This document shows, one piece after another, positions 12,920 to 15,975 of a stretch of 15,975 nucleotides of DNA. The notes beneath the pieces are model-generated. The model was not told the origin of the DNA. It worked only from the letters and a program-made list of their open reading frames with translations, and searched no databases. A program made the position numbers and the translations under genes. Numbering within the stretch: the stretch's first letter is position 1; the number at the start of each line of letters is the position of its first letter. Source of the DNA: DATEPR01 sp036279295 (lineage in GTDB: Bacteria > Actinomycetota > Actinomycetes > Mycobacteriales > Pseudonocardiaceae); assembly GCA_036279295.1 (NCBI GenBank), contig DASUJK010000345.1, forward strand, positions 1-15,975. Reading direction: 5' to 3'.

Positions 12920-13315
12920 ATGACCGCCGTCGAGTCGAACCTGAGCATCGGACAGGTCGCCGAGCGCACCGGCCTGAGTGTGCACGCGCTGCGCTTCTAC
13001 GAGCGTGAAGGCATCCTCGCCAACCCGGTCGGCCGCGACTCCGCGGGTCGCCGGGTGTACGGCGAGGACGACGTCGACTGGTTGACCGTCTGCACGGTGC
13101 TGCGCGCTGCCGGCATGCCGATGCCGGAGATCCGTCGCTACACCGAACTCGTCCGGCAGGGTGAAGGCAACGTTTCCGAACGGCTGGCCCTGTTGCGCAC
13201 CCAACAGCAGCGCGTGACCGAGCAGATGGACCAGCTCACCAAATGCCTTGACCTGGTCGCCTACAAGATCGGTGTCTACGAGGACATCCTCGCCGACGAC
13301 GACGCTGACGACTGA
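12920..13315 (+). CDS. MerR-family regulator, AdhR/NmlR-like
   Basis: This 131-residue transcription regulator has an N-terminal winged helix (LSIGQVAERTGLSVHALRFY at 8-27), a second wing around GRRVYGEDDVDW, and a C-terminal dimerisation helix (about 90-125) ending YKIGVYEDIL. This architecture is that of the AdhR/NmlR branch, which senses reactive aldehydes or nitrosative stress through one cysteine. Here Cys58 lies two residues before the position of AdhR Cys52, which is Val60. Another cysteine is in LTKCLDL. No metal-binding cysteine loop is present, so it is not a MerR or CueR metal sensor. It is divergent from the aldo/keto reductase gene and probably regulates it. The ATG at 12920 follows a -10 box by six bases. 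The 3' end overlaps the convergent thioesterase gene by 40 bp. Confidence 0.9.
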   Translation: MTAVESNLSIGQVAERTGLSVHALRFYEREGILANPVGRDSAGRRVYGEDDVDWLTVCTVLRAAGMPMPEIRRYTELVRQGEGNVSERLALLRTQQQRVTEQMDQLTKCLDLVAYKIGVYEDILADDDADD

Positions 13316-13734
13316 CCGGCCGCCGCGAGGAACGCCGGTTCGTCCGACGACAGCCCCGCCAGTCGACCTTTCGGATCGGCCACCAGACGCCGCGCGGTCA
13401 GGTCCATCAGGCCGAACGTGCCGGTGAACTCCGCCGACACCGTGCCGTCCGCCTTCCTGATCACCGTGTCCACGTGGAACGTCTTGCCGTCGCCGAACGA
13501 CATCGCGGCCGACACGTCGATCTCCTCGTCGGCCCGCAGCTCGCGCAGGTACTTCATCGTCCCGGTGAGCAGCACCGGCGCGACCCCGGTGCGCAGCACC
13601 GCGTCCATCGGCAGCCCCACCGAACGCAGCATCTCCGTGCGCGCGTGCTCGGCGTACGAGTGGTAGACCGCCTGGTTGACGTGCCCGAGCGGGTCCAGTT
13701 CGTACGCGCGCACCGCGATCCGCACCGAGAACAT
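13276..13734 (-). CDS. Hotdog-fold acyl-CoA thioesterase (4HBT/YbgC-like)
   Basis: This is a probable acyl-CoA thioesterase of 152 residues. The N-terminal YELDPLGHVNQAVYHSYAEH is the 4-hydroxybenzoyl-CoA/YbgC signature, with Asp14 as the likely catalytic acid and the long hotdog helix following. The sheet strands continue to about residue 120. The last residues are Ser/Ala-rich (QSSASSSARMSS) and are encoded by DNA that also encodes the C-terminus of merR on the other strand. The ATG at 13734 shares its A with the stop of the isomerase gene (TGATG), so translation is coupled and this is the last gene of the lacI operon. The substrate is unknown. A thioesterase in a sugar operon is unusual, and the link may be only co-transcription. 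Confidence 0.85.
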   Translation of the reverse strand: MFSVRIAVRAYELDPLGHVNQAVYHSYAEHARTEMLRSVGLPMDAVLRTGVAPVLLTGTMKYLRELRADEEIDVSAAMSFGDGKTFHVDTVIRKADGTVSAEFTGTFGLMDLTARRLVADPKGRLAGLSSDEPAFLAAAGQSSASSSARMSS

Positions 13735-14753
13735 CAGGTAATCACCGGCGGCCGGCAGCGGATCGCGGTCAACGAACCATCCACAGTGGACCCACCGGCG
13801 GCGTGCGGCACGACCAGGGTCTGCCCCCGGGTCAGGTCCACACTGCCGCCGTTGGCCGTGCTCAGCTTGCCCTGCCCGGTCAGCACCACCAGCACCGAGA
13901 ACGACGCGTCCAGGTCGACGGGCGCGCTCACCTGCAGTCGGTCGGCCCGGAAGAACGGCGAGGCAGCAGGCCCGAACAGGTCGACAACGGCGTCGGCCTG
14001 GCTGCCGGTCCGCCGCACCAGCGACTCCCACCGGCCATCGCCCCAACCGTCCCGGTCCACGCAGCCCAGCGCCACGTCGAAGCCGGCACCGAGATGCGCC
14101 GCCGCCTCGTCGGCCAGGAAGCCGTCCCACTCCAGCGTGACCGACAGGTCCGTCGGCTGTTGCAGCTCCACGATGAACACGCCGGCACCGATGGCATGCG
14201 GCAGCCCGGCCGGGATGAAGATCGTGTCACCCGCACTGACCGTCGTGCTGTTCAACGCGCTCAGCATCGCATCATGGTTCTGGCCGTGCACCCAGTCGGC
14301 CAGCGTGTACCGGTCCACCGGCTCACGGAACCCCATGTGCACCCGGGGATCGCCGCTGCTGGTGCCGATCACCGCCCACGCCTCGGTCTTGCCGAAGTGC
14401 GAACCGAAATGCTGCCGCGCGAACATGTTCGACGGGTGACAGTGCACCGGCAGTCGCTGACCGGCGTCCAGCAGCTTCACCAGCAACGCCGTGCCGGGAC
14501 CCAACGCGGCCACATGCTCCGCGCCCAGCCACGCTTCCGGCTCGGCGGCCACGGCGTCGCGCAGCAGCCGCCCGTCGGGCAGCGTGGACAGGCCGTCGGT
14601 CTCCTTGCCGAACCGAGGTGTCGTGGACGCGACCCAGTCCTCCGGGCCGAACTCGGATGTCGGCGGCAGGCCGCGCAGCGCCGCGATGGCCTCGCCGCCA
14701 CGGTAGAACTGGCGCGGCTGGTTGGCCGAGAGCACGGTCGGGGATGGGTTCAC
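13734..14753 (-). CDS. manA: Class I mannose-6-phosphate isomerase family protein
   Basis: This zinc-dependent cupin enzyme is expected to interconvert mannose-6-phosphate and fructose-6-phosphate. The 339 residues carry the metal-site motifs LPVHCHPS (His104, His106), GKTEAW (Glu124) and FIPAGLPHAIG (His186). In Candida albicans phosphomannose isomerase the first ligand of this group is Gln111; here it is His104, a change I believe is shared by an actinobacterial subgroup. A second, smaller cupin-like barrel makes up the C-terminus. The GTG at 14753 overlaps the lacI stop (GTGA at 14750-14753), and the gene overlaps the thioesterase downstream. LacI control suggests induction by a sugar, so the real substrate may be another phosphosugar. 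I am sure of the family, less sure of the substrate. Confidence 0.85.
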   Translation of the reverse strand: MNPSPTVLSANQPRQFYRGGEAIAALRGLPPTSEFGPEDWVASTTPRFGKETDGLSTLPDGRLLRDAVAAEPEAWLGAEHVAALGPGTALLVKLLDAGQRLPVHCHPSNMFARQHFGSHFGKTEAWAVIGTSSGDPRVHMGFREPVDRYTLADWVHGQNHDAMLSALNSTTVSAGDTIFIPAGLPHAIGAGVFIVELQQPTDLSVTLEWDGFLADEAAAHLGAGFDVALGCVDRDGWGDGRWESLVRRTGSQADAVVDLFGPAASPFFRADRLQVSAPVDLDASFSVLVVLTGQGKLSTANGGSVDLTRGQTLVVPHAAGGSTVDGSLTAIRCRPPVIT

Positions 14754-15781
14754 GGGCGTTTCTCTCCAGATCCTCGGGCGATCAGACGCACGGGCATGGT
14801 CACCCGGTGCGGCGGTGACTCGTCCCCGGCCAGCCTGGCGAACAGTAGTTCGGCCGCGGCTTTGCCGAGCGATCCTGTGTCGTGAGCGATCACGGTGACC
14901 GGCGGGCTGATCAGGTCCGCCAGTTCGAAGTCGTCGAAGCCGACCAGCGCGGGCCGGGTCGGCTGGCCGGCCAGTGCGCGCAGTGTGAGCACGGTGATCC
15001 GGTTGTTGCCGGTGACCACCGCCGTTGCCGGGTCCGGATGCTCACGCATCCGGCGCAGCGCGGCGCGGATGCTGACGTCGTCGTGCGGACCCATGGTCAC
15101 GAGGTCGTCGTCGAACCGCAGCCCGGCCCGCGCGCAGCCCTCCCGGAAGCCGCGCAGCCGCTCGCTCGCGGTGAAGATGTTCGGTGCGTCGCCGAGGAAC
15201 GCGATCCGCCGGTGGTCGTGCCGAGCCAGATGCGCCACGGCCGCCACCGTGCCACCGAGGTTGTCCACCAGCACGGTGTCGGCCACGATGTCGCCGGCCG
15301 GCCGGTCGGCGAACACCACCGGCAACCCGGCGTGGATCTCCGGCACCAGGTAGCCGTGCCGCAGCCCGGCCGGCACCATCAGCAGCCCGTCCACCCTGCG
15401 GGCACAGAACTCCAGCGCCAGTTCGCGCTCCCGGTCGGGGTCCTCATCGGACGATCCGGTGAGCACGTGCGCGTCGTGTTCGCGGGCGACTTCCTCGACC
15501 GCCCGGGTGAGCATCGAGTAGAACGGGTTGGCCACGTCCTCCAGCAGCACGCCGATCGTCGACGTGGACGAGCCGCGGCGCAGGTCGCGGGCACCGAGGT
15601 TGCGGCGGAAGCCGAGCTGGTCGATGGCGGCCAGCACCCGCTGGGCCGTCCCGGGGTGCACGCCCGGTTCGCCGTTCACCACCCGGGACACCGTCTTCAG
15701 GCTCACGCCGGCCAGCCTGGCCACGTCGTTCATGGTGGCGCGGCGGGCGCGGACCGGACCGGGCTTGGACAACGTTGTCAT
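14750..15781 (-). CDS. LacI-family transcriptional regulator
   Basis: This sugar-responsive repressor has 343 residues. The helix-turn-helix is at 17-40 (MNDVARLAGVSLKTVSRVVNG), followed by the hinge helix (QLGFRRNLGARDLRRG) and a periplasmic-binding-protein-like effector and dimer domain (about 75-343) with TIGVLLEDVANPFYS and DGLLMVPAG. I chose the ATG at 15781 because a strong promoter ends nine bases upstream; an in-frame TTG at 15808 would lie within that promoter. The first codons contain a 12-bp palindrome of LacI-operator type, so it probably represses itself and its operon. It is coupled to the isomerase gene (GTGA overlap). The effector is probably a sugar or phosphosugar, unknown here. 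Confidence 0.93.
   Translation of the reverse strand: MTTLSKPGPVRARRATMNDVARLAGVSLKTVSRVVNGEPGVHPGTAQRVLAAIDQLGFRRNLGARDLRRGSSTSTIGVLLEDVANPFYSMLTRAVEEVAREHDAHVLTGSSDEDPDRERELALEFCARRVDGLLMVPAGLRHGYLVPEIHAGLPVVFADRPAGDIVADTVLVDNLGGTVAAVAHLARHDHRRIAFLGDAPNIFTASERLRGFREGCARAGLRFDDDLVTMGPHDDVSIRAALRRMREHPDPATAVVTGNNRITVLTLRALAGQPTRPALVGFDDFELADLISPPVTVIAHDTGSLGKAAAELLFARLAGDESPPHRVTMPVRLIARGSGEKRP
15767..15780. promoter_or_regulatory. LacI-type operator overlapping the lacI start codon
   Basis: GACAACGTTGTC (15768-15779) is a perfect 12-bp palindrome with a central CG, as in LacI/GalR-family operators. It covers the first codons of the lacI gene, just downstream of its promoter. Binding there would block initiation or early elongation, giving autorepression of the operon. 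Confidence 0.65.
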
Positions 15782-15790
15782 CAACGCCGG

Positions 15791-15819
15791 ATTGGACACC
15801 ACCGGCAACGCCCTGTCAA
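15791..15819 (-). promoter_or_regulatory. Promoter of the lacI-manA-thioesterase operon
   Basis: On the minus strand a perfect TTGACA (15819-15814) and TCCAAT (15796-15791) are exactly 17 bp apart. Transcription would begin within a few bases of the ATG at 15781, leaving almost no leader. Confidence 0.7.
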
Positions 15820-15832
15820 CGAGCGTGTTCGG

Positions 15833-15975
15833 TCAGTCGAAGTCGCCGGACGCCCGGCGGACCTTCGCCAGTAGGTCGGTCAGCGCCTCGGTCTGGCGGT
15901 CGGTCAGGCCGCGCAGGCCGAAGTCGACGGCGGTCACCGCGGCCGTCGCCTCCTCCCTGCGGACCCGGCCGGTCT
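15833..15975 (-). CDS. C-terminus of a probable MarR-family regulator (partial)
   Basis: The minus strand is open from the window edge to a TGA at 15835-15833, giving about 46 residues. VRREEATAAVTAVDFGLRGLTDRQTEALTDLLAKV followed by RRASGDFD resembles the last two helices of MarR winged-helix proteins, in which a short LT-x-x-E-x-x-x-L-x-x-L-L helix ends the dimer interface. The winged helix itself lies outside the window, so the assignment is tentative. Its stop is 51 bases upstream of the lacI start, on the same strand, but lacI has its own promoter in that gap. Confidence 0.5.
   Translation of the reverse strand, partial: TGRVRREEATAAVTAVDFGLRGLTDRQTEALTDLLAKVRRASGDFD

Noticed and set aside
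12866..13204. N-terminal extension of the aldo/keto reductase
   Set aside because: It would run antisense through merR and across the MerR promoter. The barrel starts normally at 12865.
1..15975. CRISPR, tRNA, rRNA, insertion sequence or prophage
   Set aside because: I saw no regularly spaced direct repeats outside the coiled-coil gene, no cloverleaf-like segment, no transposase or integrase motif and no terminal inverted repeats with target duplications.

Overview
The window is high-GC actinobacterial DNA. Codon use, leaderless starts, the Scy/FilP-like coiled-coil gene and the methylmalonyl-CoA gene block all point to a filamentous actinomycete, most likely of the Pseudonocardiales; the family is inferred from protein style only. 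It reads as chromosomal housekeeping and metabolic DNA. I see no insertion sequence, phage gene, CRISPR array, tRNA or rRNA.

Layout. (1) 1-90 is the 3' tail of an unrecognised plus-strand gene. (2) 166-2488 is a tightly coupled dhaK-dhaL-dhaM operon for PTS-dependent dihydroxyacetone phosphorylation. (3) 2609-4384 is a double-module 3-hydroxyacyl-CoA dehydrogenase. (4) 4385-4796 has no intact gene, only the likely remains of a small membrane protein. (5) 4797-5576 (minus) holds a methyltransferase and an FmdB-type zinc ribbon, divergent from a small Cys/His-rich protein at 5633-5944. (6) 5949-11795 is an acyl-CoA block: a DivIVA/Scy/FilP-like coiled-coil protein, crotonyl-CoA carboxylase/reductase and methylmalonyl-CoA epimerase on the minus strand, then an acetyl-CoA acetyltransferase and a MeaB GTPase on the plus strand. 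(7) 11807-13315 is an aldo/keto reductase divergent from a MerR regulator, with a textbook MerR promoter between them. (8) 13276-15781 (minus) is a coupled lacI - mannose-6-phosphate isomerase - hotdog thioesterase operon. (9) The right edge holds the C-terminus of a probable MarR regulator.

How the genes fit together. Thiolase, 3-hydroxybutyryl-CoA dehydrogenase and Ccr are successive steps of the ethylmalonyl-CoA route: acetyl-CoA to acetoacetyl-CoA to 3-hydroxybutyryl-CoA, then crotonyl-CoA to ethylmalonyl-CoA. The epimerase and MeaB serve the mutase steps. The crotonase and the mutases are not in the window. The same genes supply methylmalonyl- and ethylmalonyl-CoA extender units in polyketide producers. 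The most interesting signal is a shared 16-bp element, GTTACCG-N4-GTA, just upstream of exactly these three genes, although one of them lies more than 6 kb from the others. It is a perfect palindrome at ccr and suggests a local regulon under one unidentified, probably TetR-type, regulator.
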